From NCBI GenBank assembly GCA_016933535.1, contig JAFGAS010000074.1, forward strand, positions 62,001-126,000: a DNA stretch of 64,000 bases, written 5' to 3'. The stretch is from Candidatus Zymogenaceae bacterium (GTDB lineage: Bacteria; Desulfobacterota; Zymogenia; Zymogenales; Zymogenaceae). Numbering within the stretch: the stretch's first letter is position 1; every line of letters begins with the position of its first letter. The translations under genes and the position numbers were made by a program. Positions 1 to 8,250 of the stretch are shown one piece after another. Under the pieces are notes generated by a model. That model saw nothing but the letters and a program-made list of their open reading frames with translations, did no database searches and was not told the DNA's origin.

Positions 1-1249
1 GGATGCGCTCCTTACCGAAAAGGCGCCCCGGATCGGGGTTATCGTAAACGGCAGGAACACGAACAAATCCACCGAGATCGGCGTTGAGTTCATTTCCGAG
101 ACCACGCTCGGTTCCCACGATATCGTTATCGTCAGGATAGAGAGCTTCGAGGACTTCGAACGATCGGTGACCGATCTCATGACACGCGAAGGGATCAACA
201 ATCCCGCCCCTCGGATAGAGAAGCATCGGGGCGTTGTCTCGGACTACCTTTCGCGCAACATAAATTACTTCGTCTTTGACGTAGTGCATGCCGACGAAAA
301 AAGGGCGGCGACAGACCCCGTGGTGTTACGGTTCAAGACCGATTCCCTCTACGTTCCCCTCGCAATCTCTTCCGGGACATCCGGCATATCGGCGGTCGAT
401 CTCTTCCTGATTGCCCCCGGGGTGCCGAAAAAAGCGGCGATTCCCTATTTCTTTGGTCCCATCACGTACAAGATTCCCGACACGATCGATTTTTCAAAAT
501 ATCCCCATCTCCTCAAGAAGTATAATCCCCTGACCTATCCCAAGGATCATCCGGTTTCGTTTCCCGTCACGATGCCCGACCGCGTGGCGCTGTCGGCCGC
601 CGTGGCACGGGTCGTCCCCGGCTGGGGGACAAAGGCCCGGTTGGCCGCCTTTAGATATCGGGGCGATCTTTCATGTATGACGACGGATATTTCTCTGGCA
701 AGGGATGATTTTGAGGAAGCTGACTTTGAGACGGCAGCCGGGGCCGAGGAAGAGGCCCGTGAATTTGCCGTATCGGTTCCTGATGAAAAGTTCAACATCC
801 TGGCGGCCCTCGGCGCCGGACGCTTTATGACCGGGGGATCTGACCCCTATACGTCCGGGGCGGCGGCCGACGGCGACCCGTCGACCCCCTACATCCTGCC
901 GCGGAACGGGCAGTGGACTATCGACCTTACCAGGGAATTGAAAATAGATGGAATCGAGATAGTAGCCGCCGTCACCAAGCCCGACATCGTACCGTCAAAA
1001 AACAGGCTCTGCCTGTTTGCGTCGGACACCGGGGAGTTTTCCGGAGAAGAAAAACGGATCGATACCTGCGTTGTAAGGAGTTTTACCTCGACGATGGGAA
1101 TCGATGATCCCACCCGATACGCCGAACGGATCGTGCTGACGGACAGGCGGTTTTCGGCGCGATTCCTCAGGATCACATACCCCTACTCGGAGTCGATCTG
1201 CAACATCTACCTTTTTGAGGTGATGCCCTGGGGAAGGGTAGAAGATTGA
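1..1249 (+). CDS. Partial exported-type protein with discoidin-like C-terminus (5 prime end outside window)
   Basis: The reading frame is open from base 2 with no stop, so the GTG at 167 is probably internal and the true start lies upstream of the window. The middle part (around VVLRFKTDSLYVPL) resembles DUF2330-type proteins, where a hydrophobic beta-rich segment follows this kind of motif; that match is from memory and tentative. The last ~150 residues have the look of an F5/8 type C (discoidin-like) carbohydrate-binding fold: a GG..Y.SG..ADGDPST..I segment, then W.IDL, and an F.ARFLRI.Y ending. No catalytic motif is visible. It ends 10 bp from the convergent PHP gene. Function unknown; a surface or periplasmic binding role is a guess. 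Confidence 0.7.
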   Translation, partial: DALLTEKAPRIGVIVNGRNTNKSTEIGVEFISETTLGSHDIVIVRIESFEDFERSVTDLMTREGINNPAPRIEKHRGVVSDYLSRNINYFVFDVVHADEKRAATDPVVLRFKTDSLYVPLAISSGTSGISAVDLFLIAPGVPKKAAIPYFFGPITYKIPDTIDFSKYPHLLKKYNPLTYPKDHPVSFPVTMPDRVALSAAVARVVPGWGTKARLAAFRYRGDLSCMTTDISLARDDFEEADFETAAGAEEEAREFAVSVPDEKFNILAALGAGRFMTGGSDPYTSGAAADGDPSTPYILPRNGQWTIDLTRELKIDGIEIVAAVTKPDIVPSKNRLCLFASDTGEFSGEEKRIDTCVVRSFTSTMGIDDPTRYAERIVLTDRRFSARFLRITYPYSESICNIYLFEVMPWGRVED

Positions 1250-1258
1250 TTCATCCTG

Positions 1259-1921
1259 TTATTCGTCCCGCCTCCTGCCCGGCCGGCACTTCCCTTCTTT
1301 TACAAGACAGATAAGATCCTCGATGTTGGCAATCTCTTGTTCAAACTCTGTATACGCCGCCCCCACCCCCCAGGGAAAGTGCGCGTCGCTCCCTCCCACC
1401 TCCGGAACGCCGTAGGGATTGTAGAAGGCGCCCCGGGCCCCGTTGAACCGCTCGATCGCATGCGGCATCGTCTTCGGATAGGTATGTGGGTGAGCCAGCA
1501 CCGCCAGGGCCCCGAGGCGATCGGCCGCCGCCATCACCTCGTCGACCGTAAAATCCAATCTCCCGAATCCTCCCGGCAGCGCCCCGATGAGGCCCGCGAT
1601 GTCCGGGGGATAGACCAGTACGTCGCCCTCGGTCGTCGAGACCTCCATGCCGACCAGCATCAGGAGCCCCCGTTCGGAAAAGCCCCCCCCAAGGTTATCA
1701 TAGGCGGCAGGTCCAAGCGCGTTTTCGGCCCAGCCGAAGTTATGCTCAGTGATCACGACGCCCGTTAACCCCGCCGCCTGGGCGTACCGCGGGATATCCA
1801 GCGGGTCGTAGAAGGCACATGGAGAGCCGATGGAGGTATGGACGTGGAGGTCGAAACGGAAGGGGCTCGATGCCACAGCCGACGTGCTTATATGTCTCCG
1901 GTCTTTTACCGATTTGCCCAT
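1259..1921 (-). CDS. PHP-domain metal-dependent hydrolase
   Basis: This 220-residue protein carries the PHP (polymerase and histidinol phosphatase) signature: FDLHVHTSIGSPC near residue 23, ITEHNF near 58, a GMEVSTTEGDVL segment near 92, LAHPHTYP near 142, and GGSDAH near 176. These His/Asp motifs are the metal ligands of the family, which hydrolyses phosphoesters. Length fits the compact stand-alone PHP class. It lies 16 bp downstream of the NagB-like gene on the same strand, so the two are probably cotranscribed. The substrate cannot be read from sequence. Confidence 0.85.
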   Translation of the reverse strand: MGKSVKDRRHISTSAVASSPFRFDLHVHTSIGSPCAFYDPLDIPRYAQAAGLTGVVITEHNFGWAENALGPAAYDNLGGGFSERGLLMLVGMEVSTTEGDVLVYPPDIAGLIGALPGGFGRLDFTVDEVMAAADRLGALAVLAHPHTYPKTMPHAIERFNGARGAFYNPYGVPEVGGSDAHFPWGVGAAYTEFEQEIANIEDLICLVKEGKCRPGRRRDE

Positions 1922-1937
1922 GATGTCAATCGCACCT

Positions 1938-2774
1938 TCATAAAAGGGGCCGCTGGGATACTTCCACCGTAATGATCACCGAAAGGTCGGCATGCCCCCG
2001 CAACAGTGAAACCGGAAATCCCACCGTGATCTCCCCGAACAGAAACCTCCTGACCGCCGCCCGCTGCCAGCCCCGGTTCATGAAGACCACGATCCGCCGG
2101 GCCGAGAAGATCTCGGCCATGCCGACCGTGACGGCCCGCCGGGGGACGAGGTCTATAGCGCCGCCCGCCTCCATCGCGGCGTTGACGGTGCGCGTCTCGC
2201 ACGTCAGATCGACGATCCGGGTGGGGAGCTTCGCGTACGCCTCGGCGTCCATTTGGGGCACCGGCTCATTGAAGGCCACGTGCCCGTCGATCCCCACGCC
2301 CGCCAGCACGAGGTCTATCCCCCCCGCATGCTGCATCAAACGGGCGTAGGCCCCAGTATCCTGGGGATCGGGGAAACAGACGCGCCCCGGGTCGAAACCC
2401 GGGCTGCCCGAAAGCGGGCCGATCAGGGCCTCCCGGACGAAGCCCCGAAACGAGAGGGGATTATCCGGAGAAATGTGCCGACCTTCCTCGTCCAGGTACT
2501 CGTCCATGAAAAAGAAGGCCGTCCGGGAAAGGTCGAGCGATTCGTCCCGAACCCCGTCCACGAAGACCGGATACCCTCCCCGCGGCCCGACGGGAAGGAT
2601 GAAGGATGACGGCATGCCGAGCCGGTTGTTGCGTTCGATCAATCCGATCATCTCGGCGGCAAACCGCTCGGAAATCGCGGCGTCATCCGGCACGATCTCC
2701 AGGGGCGTTCCGGCGCCCCGGGCGATCTCCTCCGGGCCGATCGCGAGGATATCGGAAATCTTCATCTCACTCAT
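1938..2774 (-). CDS. Glucosamine-6-phosphate deaminase-like protein (NagB/SugarP isomerase family)
   Basis: The family converts glucosamine-6-phosphate to fructose-6-phosphate and ammonia. Two diagnostic motifs are present: FFMDEYLDEEGRHISPDNPLS and GVGIDGHVAFNEP, the latter holding the active-site Asp/His of NagB. A longer frame reaches 2831, but the ATG at 2774 (MSEMKISDIL) overlaps the stop of the upstream gene by 8 bp and is the better start, giving 278 residues, close to the usual ~265. It is on the same strand as the upstream secreted protein and the PHP gene, and ~11 kb from the nagA operon, whose product it could take further. Some family members act on other amino-sugar phosphates. 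Confidence 0.8.
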   Translation of the reverse strand: MSEMKISDILAIGPEEIARGAGTPLEIVPDDAAISERFAAEMIGLIERNNRLGMPSSFILPVGPRGGYPVFVDGVRDESLDLSRTAFFFMDEYLDEEGRHISPDNPLSFRGFVREALIGPLSGSPGFDPGRVCFPDPQDTGAYARLMQHAGGIDLVLAGVGIDGHVAFNEPVPQMDAEAYAKLPTRIVDLTCETRTVNAAMEAGGAIDLVPRRAVTVGMAEIFSARRIVVFMNRGWQRAAVRRFLFGEITVGFPVSLLRGHADLSVIITVEVSQRPLL

Positions 2775-3642
2775 GCCCGGCCGTACCGCCCGGAGGAATC
2801 TCTTCCGCCGCGCCGCCCGTTTCCTTTTCAAAGAGCGCCCGGGCCTTTTCGTATTCGTCCCGCGCGCCGTATGGTGAGTTCATTGCCGAGAGCGCCCCCG
2901 AATAGACCAGGTGCAGCAACACGGAGTTGGGGCGTTTTTTGATCTCCTTTTGCAGGAGCTGTGTCTCCTCCATATAGAGGCGCGCCGCTTCAAGCGCCAG
3001 GGCATAGATTGCCGTTGCCTCCTCGGTGCCTGAAATCCCCTCACTCTCGCACCACGCGGTCACGGCCGTAAGGTCGCCTGCGACCACCGCTTCCTCGTCC
3101 GCGGACATGATCACGAACGTCGGCCTGAGCGCCGCACGGGACGAAAGGTGCAGGTTGCACCGTTCGACGCACAGCGATATGTCCCACGAATAGACGACAC
3201 CGGGAACGAACGGCGCGTCGTGCTCCGATACGACGGCGCGGCGGGCGTCTCCCATCCCGCGTTTGAAGACCTCGTTGTCTTTCGAATAGGCGTGCAGGAT
3301 GTAGTCCCTTCCCCCATCCGCCCAGTTCCATGAAAAGGTCCGGTTCCAGGCGGAGGCTCGAATCGCCGTATTACGGGGTGAGAGCAGGAACAGCTCGTCG
3401 GACCGAATCTTCTCGGTGGCGGGAGGAAATACGGGGGCTCGTGCGATCCTGTCCTGGAGTATCTTTCTGATGGAATCGAAGGGCCGCCCCTCGGCCCCAT
3501 CGATGCTTTTTATGACCCTGTTGAATACCGGCGTCGACCAGAACTGTTCCGTGGGGTTTTTAGTGGCCGCCGAAAGAGAACCGGTCGCCGTTACGATAAG
3601 GATTATGATAACAAGGAGAGTCCCAACTCGGATGTCTTTCAT
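2767..3642 (-). CDS. Secreted protein of unknown function
   Basis: A 291-residue product with a clear N-terminal Sec signal (basic MKDIR, then a hydrophobic run, cleavage near SLSAATK). The C-terminal ~80 residues are helical with alternating Ala/Leu/Tyr and read like TPR-type helices (AIYALALEAARLYMEE, LLHLVYSGALSAM). The middle contains a WNRTFSWNWADGG segment and two cysteines (CVERC) that could form a disulfide. No enzyme motif is recognised. It is the first gene of a three-gene minus-strand set with the NagB-like and PHP genes, overlapping the NagB start. Confidence 0.75.
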   Translation of the reverse strand: MKDIRVGTLLVIIILIVTATGSLSAATKNPTEQFWSTPVFNRVIKSIDGAEGRPFDSIRKILQDRIARAPVFPPATEKIRSDELFLLSPRNTAIRASAWNRTFSWNWADGGRDYILHAYSKDNEVFKRGMGDARRAVVSEHDAPFVPGVVYSWDISLCVERCNLHLSSRAALRPTFVIMSADEEAVVAGDLTAVTAWCESEGISGTEEATAIYALALEAARLYMEETQLLQKEIKKRPNSVLLHLVYSGALSAMNSPYGARDEYEKARALFEKETGGAAEEIPPGGTAGHE

Positions 3643-3778
3643 GTCGCAGTCCTTTCGGATGTTTTCTGACGTTTGGATGTCCGCAGGAGATGCGGTATCT
3701 CACGCGGTCCGACAGTAATGCAGCGTCCGGCCCTTTTGTTACTATACCGCAACTCCGCCGGTGCGACAACTATTTATC

Positions 3779-3807
3779 TTGAAAAACCATCTCATTCCCC
3801 ATATAGT
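3779..3807 (+). promoter_or_regulatory. Sigma70-type promoter of the MFS gene
   Basis: TTGAAA (3779-3784), a 17-bp spacer and TATAGT (3802-3807), 64 bp ahead of the MFS start codon. The gene itself is preceded by an AGGAGG ribosome site. Confidence 0.55.
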
Positions 3808-3870
3808 AAATATTGATTAGATAAGTTCCTTTATTATGGTTTATCCATTATCCCCATAGGAGGAATACAG

Positions 3871-5148
3871 ATGGACAAGAAGGACTATTCGGTGGGGGGG
3901 ATAGGCGCCCACATGGTGCTGGTGGTGATGTCCCTGCTATATTTAATTAACTTCATGGATCGCCAGGTCCTTTCGGCGGTGCTGGAACCGATGCGGATCG
4001 ATCTGGGGCTGAACGATTTTCAGGCCGGCGCAGTACAGACAGTATTCCTTCTGGGCATCGCCCTCTTCTCCTTTCCGGTTGCCTACCTGGCCGATCGCTG
4101 GAGCCGGCGAAAGGCGGTGGCGCTCATGGCCATCATCTGGAGCGTCTTTACCTTCCTGACGGGGCTGGGAAGGAGTTTTGTCGGGGTGGTCGTCCCCCGG
4201 GCGATCGTGGGCGTCGGGGAAGCGGGCTTTACCGCGGGCGGCACCGCAATGGTTTCTGCCTCCTACCCGAGCCGGTCGAGGGCCGCGGTCCTCGGTATCT
4301 TTTCCCTCTTTTCGGGGCTCGGGGCGGTGCTGGGAGTCGTTCTCGGAGGGGTCTTATCCAAGAAATACGGCGGCTGGCAAACTCCCTTCTTCGTGTTCGC
4401 CGTACCGGGGGTTATCCTGGGCGTGGCGGCGTTCTTCTTGCGCGACTACAAGACGAGTAACGAGGTGGACGCGTCCGGAAACCGGCTCGGCTTCTTTTCC
4501 TCGGCCGTTGCGCTCTTCCGCATCCCGACCCTCAGGTGGCTTTACCTCGGGCACGTTATGCACAACGTCATGGCATTTTCCATGCTCACCTGGCTCTCGG
4601 CCTATTTCATGAGATCGCGCGGCGTTGCCGAGGATAAGGCCGGTATGCTCTTGGGGATTATCAGCCTCATGGCGGTTATCGGCGCTCCCCTCGGCGGAAT
4701 TCTGGCCGACTTTTGGCAGAAGAAAAACCCGCGGGGAAGGATGCTCTGGGCCGCGCTCGCCGATATCGCGGCGGCCCTCTTTATTATCGTCGCGCTATAC
4801 CTGAACGTGGCGGGCGTCGGATTCGGTTTGGCCCTGGTCTGGTGTTTCTTCACGATGTCCGCCCTGCCCGCCCTCGCATCGGTCACCCAGGATGTCGTGA
4901 AACCGGGGCTCAAGAGCATGTCCTGGGGTATGGCGGTCTTCGTGATGTATGTCCTGGGCGGCGGCTGGGCCCCAATGATGGTGGGGGTGATCTCGGATTC
5001 CCTTGGCGGGGGCGCTGAAGGGCTCAGGACCGCGTTGATGATCATGTCTGTCGGCGGTTTCGTCGGGGGAGCGCTATTTCTGCTGGGCTCCCGGCACTAT
5101 CCGGCAGATCAGGAGAAGGTCGGGGACCATGCCCTCGAAAAGGAATAA
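3871..5148 (+). CDS. Major facilitator superfamily transporter, spinster-like
   Basis: A 425-residue, roughly 12-helix inner-membrane protein. Helix 1 has the spinster-type NFMDRQVLSAVLEP sequence. The MFS signature between helices 2 and 3 appears as ADRWSRRK, and a second-half copy as ADFWQKKNPRGR. GVGEAGFTAGG in helix 5 is typical of the spinster/hexuronate branch. Substrate is unknown; relatives move lipids, organic acids or sugars. It has its own promoter and a strong downstream terminator, so it is probably a single-gene transcript between the amino-sugar genes and the acyl-CoA cluster. Confidence 0.88.
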   Translation: MDKKDYSVGGIGAHMVLVVMSLLYLINFMDRQVLSAVLEPMRIDLGLNDFQAGAVQTVFLLGIALFSFPVAYLADRWSRRKAVALMAIIWSVFTFLTGLGRSFVGVVVPRAIVGVGEAGFTAGGTAMVSASYPSRSRAAVLGIFSLFSGLGAVLGVVLGGVLSKKYGGWQTPFFVFAVPGVILGVAAFFLRDYKTSNEVDASGNRLGFFSSAVALFRIPTLRWLYLGHVMHNVMAFSMLTWLSAYFMRSRGVAEDKAGMLLGIISLMAVIGAPLGGILADFWQKKNPRGRMLWAALADIAAALFIIVALYLNVAGVGFGLALVWCFFTMSALPALASVTQDVVKPGLKSMSWGMAVFVMYVLGGGWAPMMVGVISDSLGGGAEGLRTALMIMSVGGFVGGALFLLGSRHYPADQEKVGDHALEKE

Positions 5149-5160
5149 CGACGCCGCAAA

Positions 5161-5190
5161 CGAAACGGGGGCGAGCCCCCTGTTTCGTTT
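5161..5190 (+). terminator. Intrinsic terminator after the MFS gene
   Basis: A hairpin starting 12 bp past the MFS stop pairs CGAAACGGGGGC with a matching right arm (one bulged base) around a short CGAG-type loop, then a TTT tail. Confidence 0.75.
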
Positions 5191-5647
5191 AATACCCCGT
5201 ACACACGTTCGATCCCGATGGGCCTGCCGCGCATCTCAAACCGCTATCGCTTTACACTCGTCGCGCGGTTCGATTACACGGCCCGGATGTCCCTGCCCGT
5301 CGCGGCGTCGCGGCCTCCATCAGCGGTCCTCCGGCGTGAGGGCCGGGGGTCCCCGGTATCTCGTGAGGACTTCTTCGATCCTGGACGCGTGTTGTCCTTC
5401 CCGTTTCCCGCAATCAGATTTACCGTCTTTTCACATCGATAAAGACCGTGTTCGTATCCCCGATCGGGTGCCGTATTCCACACGGCGAACGTGCGGTTTC
5501 CGAATTGCCGCTCTGATTCTTATAACAATACCCGTTCAATCAAGAAAAGGGAGCAGGTTCGTCGGTTTTCACTAAACGGCTTGATATTATTCGGTTTTCC
5601 ATCCTCCGGGGGCCGTCGGGAAAAAATATTCACTCCACTGAATATTG
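5191..5647. other. Intergenic region without a supported gene
   Basis: About 460 bp between the MFS terminator and the next promoter. Open frames here (for example 5218-5442) have no ribosome site, are rich in Arg/Pro/Ser as expected for GC-rich non-coding DNA, and look like no protein. Nothing else was seen. Confidence 0.6.
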
Positions 5648-5676
5648 TTGACACAATCGCCCGCTTCTGCTATAAA
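5648..5676 (+). promoter_or_regulatory. Near-consensus sigma70 promoter of the acyl-CoA/redox cluster
   Basis: TTGACA (5648-5653), a 17-bp spacer and TATAAA (5671-5676). Transcription would begin near 5683, giving a ~115-nt leader before the nitronate monooxygenase-like gene. Confidence 0.75.
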
Positions 5677-5685
5677 TACCTGAAG

Positions 5686-5704
5686 CTTAAAGTTATACTT
5701 TAAG
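5686..5704 (+). promoter_or_regulatory. Perfect 19-bp palindromic operator at the transcription start
   Basis: CTTAAAGT, a TAT spacer and ACTTTAAG form a perfect inverted repeat starting 9 bp after the -10 box. The location suits repression by a dimeric regulator (TetR, GntR or MarR type). No such regulator gene is adjacent. Confidence 0.6.
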
Positions 5705-5796
5705 ACTATTTATCATCGGCGTTCTCGGCTGTAACGTCGGTAAAAAGAAGTCTACTATGGATAAGGACCCGACACAAACCACCTAAGGAGGAACAC

Positions 5797-6789
5797 ATGT
5801 TCAAGACCAGAATAACCGAAATGTTCGGCGTCAAGTACCCCGTCATCTGCGGTGCAATGATGTGGCTGTGTACGCCCAAGCTCTGTGCCGCCATCAGCAA
5901 CGCCGGCGGCATCGGAAACATCACCGCCGGCAACTGGAACACCGAGGACGACTTCAGAAACGCCATCAAGGAAACCAGAAAACTGACCGACAAACCCTTC
6001 TTTGTCGGCATCACCATCCTCCCCTCCGTGCGGATATCGCCGGAACACCACAAGATGTATGTAAAGGTCTGCGCCGAGGAGCAGGTCGCCGGAATCGAGG
6101 TTTCGGGATCTCCCCTGGATAAGGGCATCGGCCCGGAGGCCGTCGAGACGCTCAAGAAAGCGGGCGTCAAGATGTTTCACAAGGTCGGGGCCGTCCGTCA
6201 CGCCGTCCACGCCGAAAAGGCGGGTTATGACGGCATCTACGCCGCCGGTATCGAGGAAGGCGGCCACCCCCTCAACGACGACGTCACCACTATGATACTG
6301 ACCCCCCGGATTACCGAATCCGTGAAGATTCCCGTGGTCACCGTTGGCGGCATCTCCGACGGCAGGTCTGTCGCGGCCGCCCTCACCCTGGGAGCCGAGG
6401 GCGTCATGATGGCCACCCGGTTCATCGCCACCAAGGACTGCGTCTGTCACGATAACATCAAGCAGGAGCTCATTCGCCGCCAAGAGAATGACACCACGCT
6501 GTTCGGAAAGTCGATCGGTCTGCAGGGCCGTGCCCTCAAGAACAAGAATATTGCCGACATCCTGGCCGTGGAGGCCAAGGGCGGGGGCCTGGAGGAGCTC
6601 ATCCCCCTGATGAGCGGCGAGCGCATCAACAAGTCCTGGGAGACCGGGGACGTCGAATACGCACCCCTCATGGTCGGCCAGTCCATTGGTTTCGTTAGGG
6701 ATATCCCCACCATCCAGGAACTGCTGGACCGTATGGCCAAGGAGGCCGTTGAGCAGCTCGAAAAGACGAGCAAGAAACTACACGCATAA
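5797..6789 (+). CDS. Nitronate monooxygenase / FabK-like FMN enzyme
   Basis: A 330-residue TIM-barrel flavoprotein of the 2-nitropropane dioxygenase/FabK family. It starts with the usual FGVKYPVICGAM strand, has AGIEVSG and GIYAAGIEEGGHP (flavin-phosphate and catalytic region), VTVGGISDGRSVAAAL and GAEGVMMATRF. In the family FMN supports oxidation of alkyl nitronates or, in FabK, enoyl-thioester reduction. First gene of a plus-strand cluster with enoyl-CoA hydratase, thioesterase and dienoyl-CoA reductase, so an acyl-CoA substrate is as likely as a nitronate. AAGGAGG precedes the ATG. Confidence 0.85.
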   Translation: MFKTRITEMFGVKYPVICGAMMWLCTPKLCAAISNAGGIGNITAGNWNTEDDFRNAIKETRKLTDKPFFVGITILPSVRISPEHHKMYVKVCAEEQVAGIEVSGSPLDKGIGPEAVETLKKAGVKMFHKVGAVRHAVHAEKAGYDGIYAAGIEEGGHPLNDDVTTMILTPRITESVKIPVVTVGGISDGRSVAAALTLGAEGVMMATRFIATKDCVCHDNIKQELIRRQENDTTLFGKSIGLQGRALKNKNIADILAVEAKGGGLEELIPLMSGERINKSWETGDVEYAPLMVGQSIGFVRDIPTIQELLDRMAKEAVEQLEKTSKKLHA

Positions 6790-6806
6790 CAAACCAAACC
6801 GATACT

Positions 6807-6828
6807 CCCCGGGCCCCCGGGCCCGGGG
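6807..6828 (+). promoter_or_regulatory. GC-only intergenic hairpin
   Basis: CCCCGGGC and GCCCGGGG form a perfect 8-bp stem with a 6-nt loop between the first two genes of the cluster. There is no T-run, so it is more likely an mRNA stability or processing element, or a weak attenuator, than a terminator. Confidence 0.45.
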
Positions 6829-6843
6829 AAGCCGGAGGTTGCC

Positions 6844-7653
6844 ATGACGGATCAAATGGTCCTCGGAGAGAAGAAAGGAAACATCTTCTATATAACCCTC
6901 AACCGGCCCGAAAAGCGTAACGCCATCTCCTTTGAAATGCTGCAACAGATAGCACAGATGGTCGAAGAGCTGATCGTCGATCCCGAGATCCGAGTGATTA
7001 TACTCAAGGGCGAGGGCAAGCTTTTTTCCGCCGGTGTCGATTTTAACTCACTGGGCGCTCTGGTCGGCCGATTCATGCCTGATTCGGCCGCGGGCGGCGC
7101 ACCGATCCGGGCCGACATCAGCCGGTTCCAGCAGGTCTTGAGCCGGCTCGAGGCCACCGAAATTCCCATCATCTGTGCCATGCACAACCGGGCCTTCGGC
7201 CTGGGCGTCGAGTTTTCGTTTGTCTGTGACATCCGCCTGATGAGTGACGACTGCCAGTGGTCCATGCAGGAGCTCAAGTTCGGGCTCATCCCGGACCTCG
7301 GCGGAACCGCGCGTCTTTCGCGCATCGTCGGCCAGGCCCGCGCCATGGAGATTCTCATGACCGGGCGGACCTACACGGCGCAGCAGGCGCTGGACTGGGG
7401 TCTGGTAAACTACATCTACCCGCCGAACCGCCTGCTCGAAGAGGCCGAGAGCATCGCACGCGAAATCATCAAGATGGCGCCCCTGGCGGTTGGAGCCGCT
7501 AAAAGGGTTATCAGACGGGGCGACGGTGTTGACCTGACGACCCACCTGGACATGGAGGTCGGCATGCAGAGCATGTTGCTGCGCACCGACGACTTCAAGG
7601 AAGGGATACAGGCCCTTATGGAAAAACGAGATCCTCAATGGAAACGGAAGTAG
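6844..7653 (+). CDS. Enoyl-CoA hydratase/isomerase (crotonase family)
   Basis: A 269-residue crotonase-fold protein. The ITLNRPEKRNAIS start, the oxyanion-hole segment GEGKLFSAGVDFNSL and the second segment around MHNRAFGLGVEFSFVCDIRLMSDD are present. The first catalytic Glu of mitochondrial hydratase falls in ALxxGxxxE-like GLGVEF; the second region reads QELKFGLIPDLGGTARLSR, which matches hydratases and isomerases alike. It likely hydrates or isomerises a 2-enoyl-CoA. A ribosome site (GGAGG) lies 6 bp before the ATG. It follows the nitronate monooxygenase-like gene and precedes a hotdog thioesterase. Confidence 0.88.
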   Translation: MTDQMVLGEKKGNIFYITLNRPEKRNAISFEMLQQIAQMVEELIVDPEIRVIILKGEGKLFSAGVDFNSLGALVGRFMPDSAAGGAPIRADISRFQQVLSRLEATEIPIICAMHNRAFGLGVEFSFVCDIRLMSDDCQWSMQELKFGLIPDLGGTARLSRIVGQARAMEILMTGRTYTAQQALDWGLVNYIYPPNRLLEEAESIAREIIKMAPLAVGAAKRVIRRGDGVDLTTHLDMEVGMQSMLLRTDDFKEGIQALMEKRDPQWKRK

Positions 7654-7693
7654 GCGTGATGCGTCCTTCCGTCCATGACACACGGAGGTAGTC

Positions 7694-8173
7694 ATGATCG
7701 AACAGAAATATAAGGTCGTTGCCGACTATTGTCAGAACGGCATCCCGGCCATTCAGAGGACCGGACTAACGATTACCGACATAAGCGAGCGATACGCAAA
7801 GGTAAAGATGCCCCTGGAGGGCAACGCCAACCACATCGGGATGATGTACGCCGGCTCCCTTTTTTCCATCGGCGAGATCTCCGGCGGAGTTATCCACGGG
7901 GCGAGCTTCGATACGGAAAAATACGTTCCCATCGTCAAGGAAGTCAGCATACGCTTCAGGCGTCCGGCCCTTACCGACGTAACGCTGGAGGTCACCATAA
8001 CGAAAGAGGAGGCCGATCGGATCCAAAATGAAGCGGCCCAAAACGGCAAGGCTGATTATACGCTTGATCTGGAAATCAAGGACGCCGCCGGTGAGGTGGT
8101 CTCGATCGTCCACGGCATCTGGCAGATCAGAAAACTGCCGGAGGGGTTCGCCAGCCCGTTCCCGAAAATGTAG
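7694..8173 (+). CDS. Hotdog-fold acyl-CoA thioesterase-like protein
   Basis: A 159-residue protein with the PaaI/DUF4442-like hotdog pattern: MPLEGNANHIGMMYAGSLFS (central helix with the HxGxxxAG-like turn), followed by strands VPIVKEVSIRFRRPALTDV and VTLEVTITKEEADRI. Members hydrolyse acyl-CoA thioesters in the cytoplasm. It sits between enoyl-CoA hydratase and the dienoyl-CoA reductase-like gene, consistent with releasing CoA from an intermediate. A GGAGG site precedes the start. Specificity cannot be read. Confidence 0.75.
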   Translation: MIEQKYKVVADYCQNGIPAIQRTGLTITDISERYAKVKMPLEGNANHIGMMYAGSLFSIGEISGGVIHGASFDTEKYVPIVKEVSIRFRRPALTDVTLEVTITKEEADRIQNEAAQNGKADYTLDLEIKDAAGEVVSIVHGIWQIRKLPEGFASPFPKM

Positions 8174-8179
8174 TCGCAC

Positions 8180-8198
8180 GGCGCCGCGTAGCGGCGCC
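8180..8198 (+). promoter_or_regulatory. Perfect GC hairpin between thioesterase and reductase genes
   Basis: GGCGCCGC, GTA loop, GCGGCGCC, 7 bp after the thioesterase stop, with no T-run following. It is the second such element in this operon and may separate expression of the two halves. Confidence 0.45.
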
Positions 8199-8250
8199 CG
8201 CACTCCTATTACCGCCCCCCGCGAGGGATACTTGAGAAAGAAGAACGAAT

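Noticed and set aside
5129-5575. 148-codon frame after the MFS gene
   Set aside because: Spans the MFS terminator, no ribosome site, Arg/Ser/Pro-rich.
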